From Amorphophallus konjac (taxonomy: Eukaryota > Streptophyta > Magnoliopsida > Alismatales > Araceae): a stretch of DNA of 64,000 bases. This document shows positions 10,426 through 22,714 of this stretch, in pieces. The stretch lies in assembly GCA_022559845.1 (NCBI GenBank), contig CM040124.1:67045491-67109490 (forward strand). Reading direction: 5' to 3'. A model generated the notes under the pieces. It worked only from the letters and a program-made list of their open reading frames with translations, made no database searches and had not been told where the DNA came from. The first letter of the stretch is position 1. Each line of letters starts with the position of its first letter. The position numbers and the translations under genes are program-made.

Positions 10426-11230
10426 CCTAGACCAGAAAACTCATCAGGAAACCCTTAAAGAATCAATCTCAACCCAGGGGATGAAGATGGACCAAAAGAC
10501 ACTCCTAGGGCTTGGAATGAGCTTCTCCACAATCTGGAACATTGGGTAGATCTTCACGAATGCACGAACAGCCACGGAGATATCATCCCGAAACCGTGAT
10601 GAATCGACCGAATCTTGTGCGAGTGAAGGAAGAATTAGGTTATTGGGCTAGGGAAGTGGAGTTTTGGTGTTTTAGGGTTAGGAAATAGGGTATGAAAGAG
10701 AGTGGGGGCTTTGGAATGAAGAAGGGGAGTGTGAAGACCCCTTTAAAAGGGGTTCGGATGTTGGTTCGGCCGGTCCGGTTCGTCGGGTTCGGTCGACCGG
10801 ACCGGGGCTGGCGGTCGATCGAAGTGCCCTAAAAATTCAATTTTTTTTATTTTTTGTTTCTTTTTCTCTTTTTTTGATATGAGCACCATCAGTCGACCTT
10901 CTAATTAGAACCAACATCATGAAGTAGAGAGAAAGAGAAGAGATGGGGTTTTGAGGAAAGTTCTCTAACTCCCCCTCAGAAGGTGCCTTAAATCCAGAAG
11001 TCATATGGGTCCACATTTATTTAATTAAGGAATATTCATCTTTAGAAGAATTTTCAAGGAGGGTTGTATGTATAAATACACTCAAACATGTAGGGATGTA
11101 AATATACACAAGGTATTGAAAATTAGTACATACAATATGCATGTTAATCTACCCTTTATGTATATGAGTTTCTATAAGTGCAACCCTTACCCTAAGTGCA
11201 GACCTATGTATGTATGCTCTCACCCTTGCA
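10426..11230 (-). other. Spacer between pol and the env-like ORF, with one 30-nt module
   Basis: No convincing ORF. It holds a single GGTCGACC-type 30-nt module at 10791-10820 (second octamer GGTCGATC) in a C/G-rich patch, then an AT-rich stretch. The module is identical in spacing to those in the LTR U3. Confidence 0.6.
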
Positions 11231-12079
11231 CATGTCAAGTTCTCTTCTTATCTTGCTGAATTGATCCTGGTTTAGGGGTTTTGTAAAAATGTCAACTAGC
11301 TGATTGTGTATGTCAATGAAATTCAATTCAAAGACCCCTTTTCCTACATGATCTCTCAGAAAATGATGTCAAATTTTAATATGTTTTGTCCTAGAATGTA
11401 GAACAAGATTTGTTTACAAATTGATTGCACTGGTATTGTCACACAAGATTGTAACACATTTCATTTCAACATCCAAATCAAGCAATTGATTTTTGATCCA
11501 AAGTACTTGGGCTCCACAACTTCTGGCGGCTACATATTCAGCCTCGGCCGTTGAGAGAGCTACTGAATGTTGCTTCTTGGAGGCCCATGAAACTAAGCAC
11601 CCACCAAGAAACTGATAGTACCCACTAGTACTTTTACGATCTACAATACATCCAGCATAATCCGCATCGGTGTATGCAATCGAATCAAATGAACTACCGA
11701 TGGGAAACCACAAGCCAAAATCTATTGTGTCGATTAAGTATCGAAAAATGCGTTTACCAACCATTAGATGTGATTGTTTATGACATGATTGAAAACGAGC
11801 ACATAGACATACGTTGAATTGAATGTCAGGGTGGCATGCTATGAGATATAGTAGTGATCCGATCATATCTCGAAACAGTGTGGAATCTACTGTTTTACCA
11901 TTTTCATCTTTGTCTAACTTCGTGGTTGTGACCATCGGAGTTGACATGGGTTTTGCTTCAGCCATCCCATATTTCTTTATCAGCTCCAATGTGTACTTAG
12001 CTTGATTTATGAAGATGTCTTCAGATGTTTGCTTCACCTGTAATCCAAGAAAGGATGTAAGTTCACCCATCAAACTCAT
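11231..12079 (-). pseudogene. Copia B pol: end of RT and RNase H
   Basis: Contains the post-RT FLGLQVKQT segment, YTDADYAGC and STAEAEYVAA, which are copia RNase H motifs, and ends with DIFTKPL-like sequence near 11260. A TAA at about 11411 interrupts the frame, which then continues as recognisable RNase H to about 11231. It is in the same frame as the RT segment upstream, separated by a stop near 12089. Confidence 0.85.
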
Positions 12080-12091
12080 CTCAAATTCTCC

Positions 12092-12766
12092 TTACATAAT
12101 TTCTGTAAATTCATCACATAAGGCATTATTAGTAGCTCCAAAAATTATGTCATCCACATACACTTGAACTACTAATATGTCTTTACCTGATTTTCTCGTG
12201 AAGAGTGTTTGGTCAACCATACCTCTTTTGAAACTATTTTCAGTCAGGAATGAAGTGAGCCTTTCATACCATGCTCTTGTAGCTTGCTTCAATCCGTACA
12301 AGGCCTTCTGTAACTTGTACACATCCTTTGGATGTTTTGAGTTTTCAAAGCTTGGAGGTTGTTCTACAAAAACATCCTCTTTGATGTACCCATTTAGAAA
12401 GGTAGATTTAACATCCATTTGAAATAATTTGAAGTTAAGAGAGCAAGTAAAAGACAATAGAATCCGGACTACTTCTAACCGAGCAACCGGTGTAAAAGAC
12501 TTATCAAAATCAATACCCATTTCATGGCTATATACTTTGGCTACAAGCCGGGCCTTATTCCTAACAACTAATCCCGTGTCATTTAGTTTATTTCTGAAAA
12601 CCCAACGGGTTCTAATTACGGGATGATTCTTGGGACGCAGCACAAGAGACCACACTTCGTTTCTTTCGAACTGGTGTAGCTCTTCATGCATAGCCTGAAT
12701 CCAGGATTCATTTTGAAGAGCTTCATGAATATCTTTAGGCTCTTCTTGTGAAATAAAGGCCATCAA
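12092..12766 (-). pseudogene. Copia B pol: reverse transcriptase
   Basis: Clear Ty1/copia RT: WVFRNKLNDTG, then ARLVAKVYSHEMGIDFDKSF (in place of the usual QGY), FQMDVKSTFLNGYIKEDVFV, ALYGLKQATRAWYERL and the catalytic YVDDIIFG. The upstream stop at about 12779 and downstream stop at about 12089 lie in frame, so it is a broken polyprotein segment rather than a gene. Confidence 0.9.
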
Positions 12767-12781
12767 ATCCTCTTCTTCTAC

Positions 12782-14339
12782 TTACCTTAATGAACATCTA
12801 GTTCTTACCCCATCTTCAGGATTACATATGATATTTTCAGCGGGGTGATCTTTTAAGAACGCGGAGGAACTTGGCAAGTCATGGTGCTGCGCTTGCTGTT
12901 CTTGAAGTGTTTCTATTGATGGATCTTCATCCTTTTCACTCTTACTCGAGGTCCCTTCAGTTGGTTCATCTTTAACCTCAGATGTTCCAGCATCATTTGA
13001 TTGTTTAGGAGCTTCATCTGCATCCAAGGTAGAAGAAATTTGATTTGTCAGTTTTAATTCAGATTCATCAAAAATGACATGAGGACTTTCTTCAACAACC
13101 AAAGTCCTTTTATTGAATAACCGGTAAGCTCTAGAATTTGATGCATAACCTAGGAAGATTCCTTTGTCACTCTTGTCATCAAACTTACCTAGGTTGGACT
13201 TACCGTTATTCAAGATGAAGCATGGGCACCCAAAGGGTTTAAGATAGAAAATGTTTGGTTTCTTACCCTTGTAGAGCTCATATGAGGTTTTCTTCAAAAT
13301 GGGCCTTACCATCGCCCTGTTGATGGTGTAACATGTTGTACTTACCGCCTCAGCCCAAAAGTATTTAGGTACGGAGTTCTCACTCAACATTGTCCGTGCC
13401 ATGTCTATCAAGGTCCTGTTTTTCCTCTCCACTACTCCGTTTTGTTGAGGCGGCCTGGGGTGTGCTTATATCCTTGCTCCTGGCAAAAACTGTTAAAATC
13501 ATGATTTTCAAACTCACCACCATGATCACTTTGAATTGTGGTGATGATATATCCTTTATCATTTTAGATTTTCCTGCAAAACACTTGAAACTCCATCAAT
13601 GCATCACTTTTATTAGCTAAAAATAACACGCATGTAAATCTTGAGTAATCATCAACAATTACAAATCCATAGAATTTTCCTCCTAGGCTGGATGTCTAGT
13701 CGGACCAAAAAGATCAAGGTGCAGCAGTTTTAAAGACCTAGCGGTAGAAACAATGTTTCTATTTTTGAAACAGATATGTGTTTGCTTGCCTTTTGTGCAA
13801 GCATCACAAATCTTATCACTTTCAAATTTTAATTTAGGCAACCCATTTACCAAGTCATGTCTAGACAATTTAGAGATTACTCCAAAACTAGCATGACCTA
13901 GTCTTCGGTGCCACAGCCATGCACTGTCATGGTTGTTTGCTACCAAGCACACATCATCACCGACAACATCATCAAGATCAACGGTATACACATTGTTGTT
14001 CCTTTTGCCAATGAATCTGATTTCATTAGAGATTTTATTCATGACAAGGCAATAAGTTTCGTCAAAAATAATTTTAAAACCCTTGTCACACAATTGGCTT
14101 ATACTTAAAAGATTATGGTTTAAATCCTTCATTAAGAGCACATTTTCGATAAGAATTTCAGAATTCTTACCTATGTTGCCAATTCCAATGATCTTACCTT
14201 TGTCCTTTCCACCAAAGGCAACCAGCCCCCCATCCTTATCTTGCAAAGTAGAGAACACCTTTTTGTCCCCTGTCATATGGCTTGAGCCACCGCTGTCCAG
14301 GTACCATTTACTCCCCCTGGCTTCAAGACATATCTGCAA
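12782..14339 (-). pseudogene. Copia B pol: protease end, GAG-pre-integrase and integrase
   Basis: 14339-13683 carries WYLDSGGSSHMTG (the D-S/G-G active-site region of copia protease) and the HHCC zinc-binding motif of integrase (WHRRLGHASFGVISKLSRHD ... CDACTKGKQTH). The core continues through QSDHGGEFEN-like sequence at about 13540. A single-base frame change lies between 13432 and 13480, after which ERKNRTLIDMARTMLSE and FGCPCFILN continue in a new frame to 12782. An in-frame stop is present at about 13680. Confidence 0.88.
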
Positions 14340-14351
14340 AAAATAACATTC

Positions 14352-15726
14352 TCATACAATTGTTTTTGGTACCCAAACGAATTTGGGTCCATAGGAGTTA
14401 GTCCAATTCTGTACATATCTTTTCTTTATCGAAGCAGCATGATTTCTTTGTGTGCTTTGTCTGAACCAACAATTAGCAATTACATGACCAAATCTACCAC
14501 AATGAAAGCAGTTGACATTTGAGAATCTTCTTTGATATTTGTGTGGTTTAGATTGAACATGTTTGGGTTTGGTATGTGAGCATGAAGCACAATCATTTTC
14601 TTTTTTATGCACAAAAGATGTAGTAATCTTGTGCTCAAGGGATTTTTTGTTCTGGGGTATGTACCCCAATCCTTCTTTCCGGAAGTTAACATTAATTTCC
14701 AACACATTGTCTAGGTTTTATTTCCCTTTAATAAACCTAGAGAGAGTGAACTGCAAGTCAGTCACCTCTTTATTCAAACTCTCATTTTTGTTCTCAAGTT
14801 CTGAAATGGAAGATGTCAGAACTTCTTTTTCATTTTTGAACTTTTCACAAACTTCTTCAATTTCAGACATTTTACATGATAACTCCTCTTTGGCCTTTTC
14901 AAGACCTGAAATCGTTTGAAGCAAAGTTTCTTTTTCCTATGTTAACTCAAACCATTCCTATTCCAGTTTCTCAAACTCAACAGAAGCATCCTCATGTGTT
15001 AAATAATCAATTTTATTTTTGAGAGATTTATTTTTAGATCTGATTTTTTTGTATTTAAAATATAACTTTTCATATTCAGACTCCCATTGTTCATTTGAAA
15101 TAACATCAGGGTTAGAATTTACCTCGGCTGAGTCATCCTCATGTGCCATGAGGCACAGGCTTTCCATGAGCTCCTCGAGCTCTTCTTCGGACTACTCTTC
15201 CTCTTCCACAATTCTTGTGATGTTAATCTCATATGTCATAAGTGACCCTATGAGCTCGTCCAATGATAGTGTGGACAGATTCTTCGAATCCTCAATGACT
15301 GTGACTTTTGTATGCCACGCAGGTGGAAGGGATCTCAATACCTTTCTCACAAGTTCGGAGTTTGTGTACTCCTTCCCAAGGTTTTTGAGACCGTTGGTGA
15401 TCTCAGTTAATCTTGCAAACATCTCTGAGATGGTTTCTTTGGATTTCATTTTGAACGGCTCATAATCTCTGACGAGTAGATTGGCCTTGGTCTCCTTGAC
15501 CTCGGAAGTTCCTTCATAAATGAGCCGTAGCTTGTCCCACATCTCCTTTACTGAGATGCACATGGATACACGAGAGAATTCGTTAGGATGAATGGCACAC
15601 TGCATAATATTCATAGCATTAAAATTTGTTATGGATTTTTTAATATCTTCAAGGTTCCATTCGTCTTCATTTTTAGAGAGCTCATATGGACCCTTGTCCA
15701 CCACCCTCCAGATCTCGTACTCTTGG
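14352..15726 (-). pseudogene. Copia B gag, C-terminal part: UBN2, coiled coil, zinc knuckle
   Basis: 15726-15192 is the copia gag core (UBN2-type), with WRVVDKGPYELSKNEDEWN and SVKEMWDKLRLIYEGTSEVK. 15167-14718 is a coiled-coil rich in E, K and L (KEELSCKMSEIEEVCEKFKN). 14705-14352 has one CCHC knuckle, CFHCGRFGHVIANC. All segments are in one frame with three or four in-frame stops. The first about 37 codons lie at 22541-22650, separated by the inserted non-autonomous element. Confidence 0.88.
15722..15726. repeat. Target site duplication CTTGG (left copy)
   Basis: CTTGG precedes TGATGGGG at 15727 and is found again at 22536-22540 after CGCATCA. Ignoring the insert and one copy restores the copia B gag frame. 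Confidence 0.95.
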
Positions 15727-17901
15727 TGATGGGGCATCAAAGGCGATTTCCATACACGGGTGAAGTGTATTTGTGTGTTATGGCTTGTATAAGATTGTAA
15801 TTGTGTAATTTCTTTCTTTTGGACTCTTTGTAAGGCTTATATCAAGCCAATGGGCCATTTGTTATGTCAAGTCCAAGGCTAGGTTGCCATTAGTAGAGTC
15901 CATTAGGGAGCTTATGCCATATTGGGTCATTAGGTTGTTAATGGGTCATTAATGCACTTAAGGCCCAAATTGGGTTACACTCCTTCATGGGACAACTAAG
16001 TTGGAAGGGTCTAGCATGGTTGGTGGGCTGGTTACATGGCCTTTAACCATACTTGGCCCAAGAAGAGGCCCATGAATGGGGCGCCCCCTTCTTTGGCTCT
16101 ATTAGGCTAGTTAGGTGTGTATTAGGTGGTGTTTGAATAGATCTAGTCCAAGGTTGAATAAGTATGGTCAAATTAGATTAAACTAATGTATTAAATGTGT
16201 GATTCACATTGTATCCCAGCCCTTCAATCCAAACCCCTAGATCCAAGGGTTGAGATTGAATTTGGTTGGCATCCTATATAAGGTTGTATTTTTCATATTG
16301 AAGGAATTAATGAAGAGAAAAAAGGCATTTGCCCCCAAGTGAGATTTGCATCCCTCCCCTCTCTCTCCCTAGTTCCTCCACCCCCTCTCCCCTTTCTAGA
16401 GTGTAATCCCCTCCCCCTTGATCCCCTCCAGCATCTGAAGCAACTCCGGTGATCGCCGCCGCCATCGTCTCGCCGCCGACGCGTCGTCGCCAACGGTTTC
16501 GGTGTTCTGTCCACTCAGGATAGACCCTTCTTCTCCGAATTCCTTCTATCACTCCCTTCGTCTTATGAAGCTCAAAATTTCAGGGTTGGTTCCCCTCTAG
16601 AACCCTTATCACCACAAAAAAAATCACTTCAAAATTCATCATTTAGCTATTTTTTGATTTTCGTCCAAGTCCAAGTTCCCGATCTGTCCTGGTTCTGTTT
16701 ACTGTTCACCAGCTCTCAGTTTATCCCATTAGAACCATCTTTTGATTTTTTTTGGGTCGCCCAAATTTACTGGGATCTCTGTCCACATCCCTCTACCACC
16801 AGGAATTTTCTTAATTTTTGTTTCACTCTCTAGGTATTTGTCAAATTTCGTCCAAGTTCCCAAGAACAGTCTGCCCACAGTTTCCCAGATCCGACCCAAG
16901 TCTAGTAAAGAAATCCCAGAAAATCCATTTCGTCTCCAATAAGAAAACCAAAAATATTCCCGGATTCCTCTCTCAGAGACCTTCAACTTTTATGAAGAAA
17001 TTATTTCAATATTCGGAGGTCATCATTCCGGTCAACGTCGATCTTCAGAGAAGTCAGAACCTGCCCCTGCAGTTCTGGCCAGATTCCAACAAGCTTGTAA
17101 AATACATGATCAGAAATACAGATCTGATTATTTTTTTTGAAGACCCCTACGTCGAAGTACTCTGAGTCAGCTTTCCAACGGCGCTAACCTTGTCGCATTC
17201 CGACGACGGGGCTGATCGCAGCAGCAGGTTTCTCCGAGTCGCGTGCCTGCAAACAGAATTTTCAGATTCGTGGCCGAGTTCCCGGCGAGCGTCGTCCGAG
17301 GGCCGCCCGGCGTCCGACGGTCGTTCCAGCAGCTCGCCATCCCAGGGGAACGCTTTCCAGGTGTCTCCACAGCAGAGGAGTCATCAGGCCCCACACGACC
17401 CCTCCGGTCAACACGTGGGCCCCCACTAGCACGAGTACGCGTGAAGCCGAAGCATTGCCCGAAACCGCCTGTCAACCCGAACTTGGTCCTCCCGGGCCCA
17501 CTTGTGTCGCCCTTTACCTCCCTGCGTGGAGTGGGATGATTTGCACTGCTGTAAACATAATGTACTAAGTTCCCGGGAGTACGAGCTTTGGCCGGGTGCC
17601 GTCTTCGCCACGCCGAGAGCGTGGAGGTATCGCCTTCACCCTTACACTTGGCATTGGCTTAATTCTTTATATGCTTGTTTATGCCGCTGCTAGAGAGCAT
17701 GTGTAGGGATACCTAGCTCGCCTTCAATTTATAATATCACTGCTGCGAGAGAGAGCGAAGCCGTCCCGTGACCCGATTCGGGCACGAAAGTGCGAGCCGA
17801 CCACCCTAGCTCTTGCCGGTTTCTCAACCGCGCACATCCGACGCTTCCCTCGTTAAGGGACGATCGCGAGCTTGTCGTGTCCGTGGTCCCGTCCCGCATC
17901 A
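15727..17901 (+). repeat. 5' LTR of the non-autonomous element
   Basis: Starts TGATGGGGCATCAAAGG and ends GTCCCGCATCA. It includes a TATATAAGG box at about 16273 and a long pyrimidine-rich leader (16340-16450). A GC-rich 3' part lies at 17170-17900. Confidence 0.95.
16272..16281 (+). promoter_or_regulatory. LTR TATA box
   Basis: CCTATATAAGG in the 5' LTR, about 545 bp from its start and followed by a pyrimidine-rich segment. The same box occurs in the 3' LTR at about 20908. Confidence 0.6.
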
Positions 17902-17904
17902 ATT

Positions 17905-17916
17905 TGGTATCAGAGC
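17905..17916 (+). other. Primer binding site (tRNA-iMet type)
   Basis: TGGTATCAGAGC three bases after the 5' LTR end. It fixes the plus-strand orientation of this element, opposite to copia B. Confidence 0.93.
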
Positions 17917-18227
17917 GAGTTTGAGTCTAGGGTATTTGCATTCAAAAAAGAAAAAAAAGAGTGTCATGTAGTCATTAGTCGGTCTAAGTCGTGTTTAGGA
18001 TCATCATATTTTTAAAACAACAAAAAGAGTCGTTTTTGGGTCGCATACATCCCTTTACTCGGTATATAAAAAGGTGTTGTCCGACCGTTAGATTACGCCT
18101 ATCGGGAAGGCCGCAAACTTGTGCGAGTGACCTTCGGGTCGATTGTCTCCGCCCCGTACCGAGTCTTGGTTTATGTCTAGGGTCCTTAGTGTGCATTAGT
18201 TAGTGCATTCCAACTTTACATTACTTA

Positions 18228-19886
18228 GTGTCGTGTCTAGTGTTTTGGTCCGAGTGTCGGCATGGCCATCCACTAGTTTCCCCATGTCCCATGGAGTCCC
18301 AAACTCCCGGATGGTGGCGATACTATCTCAAATGGAAGGACCACCCGAACCACCCCACGAGGCCCGAAACCCGGGATTTCTACGGGTCCGATGACCCGAG
18401 TGTCTATCTAGAATGGGAAGCCATTATGGATGATTACTTCGAGGTGTACATCATGTACGGGCCCATGCAAGTCGATGTTGCCAAAAGGCTACTTTTTGGT
18501 GAAGCCGCTGCAACTTGGAGGGACATCAAATATTGGAGGGAGGATAGGAATCTAAGGCCCATCGAGTCATGGTGGGAAATGAAGAGAGTGCTTAGGAGGG
18601 CCTACGTTCCCCGCCCACCTACCTCCAACCACGGAGGTCATTCCACTCCCCAACCCCACCAACTCACCCACAATCAAGTGGGCCACACCTCTACCCAATC
18701 CCACCCCTTCACCGCCGTCCAAGCCCACCAAAGTGACCCCAATCTAGTGGCCCGCCCATGCACCACCAACCAACCTCCCCTTGGCACTCCCATCCCAACC
18801 CACTCAAGCACCTCCAACCGAGTGGAAGTCCCGCTTATAACCCAGCCGAGGCCCACACCCGAGCCGAGAGTTAAGGAGCTAGTCCACCCCAAGGTCCCTC
18901 CTCCAACCCGCTCCTTAGAGGAAATAAAGAAAATGATTTCGGATTGGTGGGAAAGGACACAAGCTACTCCACCACCCATGGATGCTCTATTGTTATCTAC
19001 CTCCGGTCTTCATTCGAAACCATCAAAGTGGGAACTACCAAAGCCCGAGCCACCCGTGTTTCTTACGGGAACACTTTACATAGCCGAGCCACTTCTTAGA
19101 TGGCTCAAGGATGGCTTGGTCCCACATCCCTTCCATTCCATGGACCCCACCTTACCTTTAGTGCCAGTCAACTCATTCCATACCACCTTTCGATCTCGTC
19201 ACCATGTTGACACATTGGACGATCTTGTCATGGGATTGGATTCACAATGGGAGTTGACGCACCTTTTGGCCCGAGGCTTTGACCAACCCACTAGTCTTAG
19301 CCTCACTCATCCGGCCTTAGGGTCTATTACCTCCGAATGCACCGTGGGTTGTATCACCACGGAGGTCCTCTTACTCCTTCCCTTACCGGACGAGCCTGAA
19401 TTCATACCCTTTTGTCCGAGGGAGGAATCATACTTCTTGCCTACGGTCCCCGTCCCACCCATCACAATTCAAGAAGGTGATTATCCACACCTTCAAAACT
19501 TCTACACGTGGGACCGTGACTTGTGGGAACCCACCACAAGGGGTCACACATTCTTTGACCCATTTGACCCCTACTCTAGTGGGCCCCGTGACCCATCACT
19601 TCCCTCATACCTTATCGGGGAAGTCCACTTTCATACCCCTTTCCTATGGGCCGGGTCCTCCATACCCACCAAGCCCGTCCACGATACACCTCCACCCAGC
19701 TCTTCCACACCCGGCTTTCCTAGCCCTCTCAAGTCTCCCAAATCCAAAGGGCCGTCCATGCATGACTGGGTCATACTTGGACATTTAGGTGTACCTCATG
19801 CCACCCATCTCCGGTTACATAACATGCATGCATGGCACACATTCGGGTGTCCTGGTCCGCCGTCACCCATGTACGGGTCGGACTAA
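18228..19886 (+). CDS. Gag-like protein of the non-autonomous element, 552 aa (intact)
   Basis: Uninterrupted frame. A later ATG at 18291 (MESQTPGWWRYYLKWKDHP) is a more natural start because the preceding residues have no family character. The N-terminal part, about residues 50-125, has DPSVYLEWEAIMDDYFEVY, then AAATWRDIKYWRE and WWEMKRVLRRAYVPRP, which is the order of elements in gypsy gag capsids. A long His/Pro/Thr/Gln-rich linker follows (about 130-230). The C-terminal 300 residues are Pro-, Phe- and His-rich with no recognised domain. No CCHC knuckle is visible, which is unusual for gag. The ORF fills most of the internal region between primer site and polypurine tract. Confidence 0.75.
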   Translation: MSCLVFWSECRHGHPLVSPCPMESQTPGWWRYYLKWKDHPNHPTRPETRDFYGSDDPSVYLEWEAIMDDYFEVYIMYGPMQVDVAKRLLFGEAAATWRDIKYWREDRNLRPIESWWEMKRVLRRAYVPRPPTSNHGGHSTPQPHQLTHNQVGHTSTQSHPFTAVQAHQSDPNLVARPCTTNQPPLGTPIPTHSSTSNRVEVPLITQPRPTPEPRVKELVHPKVPPPTRSLEEIKKMISDWWERTQATPPPMDALLLSTSGLHSKPSKWELPKPEPPVFLTGTLYIAEPLLRWLKDGLVPHPFHSMDPTLPLVPVNSFHTTFRSRHHVDTLDDLVMGLDSQWELTHLLARGFDQPTSLSLTHPALGSITSECTVGCITTEVLLLLPLPDEPEFIPFCPREESYFLPTVPVPPITIQEGDYPHLQNFYTWDRDLWEPTTRGHTFFDPFDPYSSGPRDPSLPSYLIGEVHFHTPFLWAGSSIPTKPVHDTPPPSSSTPGFPSPLKSPKSKGPSMHDWVILGHLGVPHATHLRLHNMHAWHTFGCPGPPSPMYGSD

Positions 19887-20360
19887 CATTAGGTGTGTCT
19901 AGGGTCATAGTTGAGTCAGTGTGTTTTCTTTGTGTGGTTTGTTTGTGTGGTGTGTTTTGAGTCGATTGTTTGTGTGATTTTCATTCATGTGTCAGTGCAT
20001 GGTGAGTCTGCATGTGTCTTGTGCAAGCTCGTGTCGTTCTCTTATGAGTGTGAAGCGAGTCGACTCACTTGATGAGTATGGGATCGGTTCTACATCTATA
20101 CCCGGATCAGTCACCTATAGGGACTCAGCGGTGATTCCTAGTGAGTCTTCGAGCTGTCTCCTTCCTTTTGAGAGTGCCCCTTCGGAGTGACCACCTTTAG
20201 CCATAGCAGTGCGCATATCGAGTATATATGGAATGAACAGGTGCCGATCATTTGGAGTGGAGCATACCCACGTTACTTGGCACGGTGAAAGATCCGCCGG
20301 AGTACCAGAGCAGCCATACCCCTACTCGACGGGGTCGAGTTCCTCCCACCCGGGGAGAAT
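19887..20360 (+). other. 3' untranslated region and polypurine tract of the non-autonomous element
   Basis: No ORF of note. It ends in CGGGGAGAAT at 20351-20360, a polypurine tract directly before the 3' LTR. Confidence 0.75.
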
Positions 20361-22535
20361 TGATGGGGCATCAAAGGCGATTTCCATACACGGGTGAAGT
20401 GTATTTGTGTGTTATGGCTTGTATAAGATTGTAATTGTGTAATTTCTTTCTTTTGGGCTCTTTGTAAGGCTTATATCAAGCCAATGGGCCATTTTTTATG
20501 TCAAGTCCAAGGCTAGGTTGCCATTAGTAGAGTCCATTAGGGAGCTTATGCCATATTGGGTCATTAGGTTGTTAATGGGTCATTAATGCACTTAAGGCCC
20601 AAATTGGGTTACACTCCTTCATGGGCCAACTAAGTTAGAAGGGTCTAGCATGGTTGGTGGGCTGGTTACATGGCCTTTAACCACACTTGGCCCAAGAAGA
20701 GGCCCATGAATGGGGCGCCCCCTTCTTTGGCTCTATTAGGCTAGTTAGGTGTGTATTAGGTGGTGTTTGAATAGATCTAGTCCAAGGTTGAATAAGTATG
20801 GTCAAATTAGATTAAACTAATGTATTAAATGTGTGATTCACATTGTATCCCAACCCTTCAATCCAAACCCCTAGATCCAAGGGTTGAGATTGAATTTGGA
20901 TGGCATCCTATATAAGGTTGTATTTTTCATATTGAAGGAATTAATGAAGAGAAAAAAGGCATTTGCCCCCAAGTGAGATTTGCATCCCTCCCCTCTCTCT
21001 CCCTGGTTCCTCCACCCCCTCTCCCCTTTCTAGAGTGTAATCCCCTCCCCCTTGATCCCCTCCAGCATCTGAAGCAACTCCGGTGATCGCCGCCGCCATC
21101 GTCTCGCCGCCGATGCGTCGTCGTCAACGGTTTCGGTGTTCTGTCCACTCAGGACAGACCCTTCTTCTCCGAATTCCTGCTATCACTCCCTTCGTCTTCT
21201 GAAGCTCAAAATTTCAGGGTTGGTTCCCCTCTAGAACCCTTATCACCACAAAAACAATCACTTCAAAATTCATCCTTTAGCTATTTTTTGATTTTCGTCC
21301 AAGTCCAAGTTCCAGATCTGTCCTGGTTCTGTTTACTGTTCACCAGCTCTGAGTTTACCCCATTAGAACCATCTTTTGATTTTTTTTGGGTCGCCCAAAT
21401 TTACTGGGATCTCTGTCCACATCCCTCTACCACCAGAGATTTTATTAATTTTTGTTTCACTCTCTAGGTATTTTTCACATTTCGTCCAAGTTCCCAAGAA
21501 CAGTCTGCCCACAGTTTCCCAGATCCGACCCAAGTCTAGTAAAGAAATCCCAGAAAATCCATTTCGTCTCCAATAAGAAAACCAAAAATAGTCCCTGATT
21601 CCTCTCTCAGAGACCTTCAACTTTTCTGAAGAAATTATTTCAAGATTCGGAGGTCTTCTTTCCGGTCAACGTCGATCTTCAGAGAAGTCAGAACCTGCCC
21701 CTGCAGTTCTGGCCAGATTCCAGCAAGTTTGTAAAATACATGATCAGAAATACAGATCTGATTATTTTTTTTGAAGACCCCTACGTCGAAGTACTCTGAG
21801 TCAGCTTTCCAACGGCGCTAACCTCGTCGCATTCCGACGACGGGGCTGATCGCAGCAGCAGGTTTCTCCGAGTCGCGTGCCTGCAAACAGAATTTTCAGA
21901 TTCGTGGCCGAGTTCCCGGCGAGCGTCGTCCGAGGGCCGCCCGGCGTCCGGCGGTCGTTCCAGCAGCTCGCCATCCCAAGGGAACGCTTTCCAGGTGTCT
22001 CCACAGCAGAGGAGTCATCAGGCCCCACACGACCCCTCCGGTCAACACGTGGGCCCCCACTAGCACGAGTACGCGTGAAGCCGAAGCATTGCCCGAAACC
22101 GCCCGTCAACCCGAACTTGGTCCTCCCGGGCCCACTTGTGTCGCCCTTTACCTCCCTGCGTGGAGTGGGCTGATTTGTACTGCTGTAAACATAATGTACT
22201 AAGTTCCCGGGAGTACGAGCTTTGGCCGGGTGCCGTCTTCGCCACGCCGAGAGCGTGGAGGTATCGCCTTCACCCTTACACTTGGCATTGGCTTAATTCT
22301 TTATATGCTTGTTTATGCCGCTGCTAGAGAGCATGTGTAGGGATACCTAGCTCGCCTTCAATTTATAATATCACTACTGCGAGAGAGAGCGAAGCCGTCC
22401 CGTGACCCGATCCGGGCACGAAAGTGCGAGCCGACCACCCTAGCTCTTGCCGGTTTCTCAACCGCGTACATCCGACGCTTCCCTCGTTAAGGGACGATCG
22501 CGAGCTTGTCGTGTCCGTGGTCCCGTCCCGCATCA
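20361..22535 (+). repeat. 3' LTR of the non-autonomous element
   Basis: Same length as the 5' copy and nearly identical, ending GTCCCGCATCA, then the TSD CTTGG at 22536-22540. Confidence 0.95.
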
Positions 22536-22540
22536 CTTGG

Positions 22541-22650
22541 ACTCTCAGAAAAACATGCATTCTTTTTTTCCAATAAGAGTAGTTCAAGCCGTTAAAGTAT
22601 GGAGGATGGTGGATTGAGTAACCCTCAGGCATCATCCCTTTGTTGGCCAT
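22541..22650 (-). pseudogene. Copia B gag, first codons
   Basis: ATG at 22650 opens MANKGMMPEGYSIHHPPYFN and GLNYSYWKKRMHVFLR, the usual start of copia UBN2 gag (PPxFxGxNYxxWKxRM). It breaks at the CTTGG target site and resumes at 15726. About 50 bases separate the ATG from the primer site. Confidence 0.88.
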
Positions 22651-22700
22651 TGATCTGGATCTTACTCTAGATCATTAGATTTGAAAGAATTAGAGCCTTA

Positions 22701-22712
22701 GCTCTGATACCA
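22701..22712 (-). other. Primer binding site of copia B
   Basis: The plus strand reads GCTCTGATACCA, so the sense strand has TGGTATCAGAGC next to the LTR end at 22715. This sets the element on the minus strand. Confidence 0.93.
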
Positions 22713-22714
22713 AT

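Larger units (their letters stand above)
15727..22535 (+). mobile_element. Gag-only non-autonomous LTR retrotransposon
   Basis: Two LTRs of 2175 bp each, with TG...CA ends and TSD CTTGG. The primer site TGGTATCAGAGC lies at 17905-17916, and the polypurine tract is at 20351-20360. The internal region is only about 2.46 kb and has one ORF; no protease, RT, RNase H or integrase motifs are present. By eye the two LTRs differ at only a small percentage of positions, so the insertion is young relative to its host element. Gag resembles Ty3/gypsy (Retrotrans_gag) rather than copia. Mobilisation would need proteins from another element. Confidence 0.92.

Noticed and set aside
17167..17475. Arg/Gly-rich frames at 17167-17475 and 21801-22109
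   Set aside because: GC-rich end of the LTR on both copies; coding potential is a composition effect.
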